Source of the DNA: CAZKCI01 sp964551475
GTDB taxonomy: Bacteria > Auribacterota > Erginobacteria > Erginobacterales > CAZKCI01
DNA: 5,494 bases
Reading direction: 5' to 3'
Assembly (NCBI GenBank): GCA_964551475.1
Contig: CAZKCI010000061.1
Coordinates: 1 to 5,494, forward strand
The notes under the pieces: model-generated
The model's input: the letters and a program-made list of their open reading frames with translations, nothing else
Told to the model about the DNA's origin: nothing
The model's database searches: none
Position numbers and translations under genes: made by a program
Shown: piece after piece, positions 5,435 to 5,494 of the stretch
How the letters are laid out: every line of letters starts with the position of its first letter
How positions within the stretch are numbered: the stretch's first letter is position 1

Positions 5435-5447
5435 GCCCCTTCGGGGC
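5435..5447. repeat. Short GC-rich hairpin GCCCC-TTC-GGGGC
   Basis: A perfect 5-bp GC stem with a 3-base loop lies in the 3' intergenic region, followed by AGTTCATATATT. The following bases are only partly T-rich, so terminator function is doubtful. The strand is undetermined. Confidence 0.35.
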
Positions 5448-5482
5448 AGTTCATATATTGGCTCCGGATAACGCTAGTCGAA

Positions 5483-5488
5483 AGGTGA
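5483..5488 (+). promoter_or_regulatory. Possible Shine-Dalgarno site for a gene beyond the right edge
   Basis: AAAGGTGAAG at 5481-5490 contains AGGTGA, a good match to the complement of the 16S rRNA 3' end, and the window ends 6 bp after it. A start codon at or just past the boundary would be at normal spacing. No start codon is visible, so this is only a suggestion. Confidence 0.3.
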
Positions 5489-5494
5489 AGATAA

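Overview
The window shows high-GC bacterial DNA with three convincing genes and an unusually dense set of short repeats, several of them inside coding sequence. No marker gene fixes the taxonomy. The composition, the envelope-glycan genes and the repeat types suggest a free-living, probably Gram-negative bacterium of a repeat-rich lineage. That placement is inference.

Layout. Positions 1-333 hold no gene, but contain an 82-bp palindromic repeat, clusters of CGAATT-type short repeats and a REP-like hairpin. A multi-pass membrane glycosyltransferase of the GT39/PMT (ArnT-like) type lies on the minus strand at 334-2037. A 159-bp divergent intergenic region (2038-2196) is half filled by a second copy of the 82-bp palindrome. 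On the plus strand a second GT39-like membrane glycosyltransferase (2197-3966) is followed after 13 bp by a membrane-anchored SGNH/GDSL-like protein (3980-5047), probably in one operon. Positions 5048-5494 hold no gene, but contain a mosaic of repeats: a CGAAT-type repeat, three REP-like hairpins, a 30-bp-arm inverted repeat and a GC-rich hairpin. A Shine-Dalgarno-like sequence at the right edge may belong to a gene outside the window.

Likely joint role. Both membrane enzymes look like transferases that move sugars from a polyprenyl-phosphate carrier to an acceptor on the outer face of the cytoplasmic membrane. SGNH-type proteins often edit acyl groups on such glycans. A small envelope-glycan modification locus is a reasonable inference; the acceptor and sugar cannot be read from the sequence.

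The most unusual content is repeat invasion of the coding sequences. The second glycosyltransferase carries a tandemly duplicated REP doublet (REPIN-like) of about 220 bp, with its two copies read in different frames and no stop codon. The first glycosyltransferase carries an 8-bp tandem repeat whose gain or loss would truncate the protein, and a separate in-frame 9-bp repeat encoding (Trp-Thr-x)5. The REP-like hairpins across the window vary in sequence but keep their base pairing, so the hairpin itself seems to be conserved.
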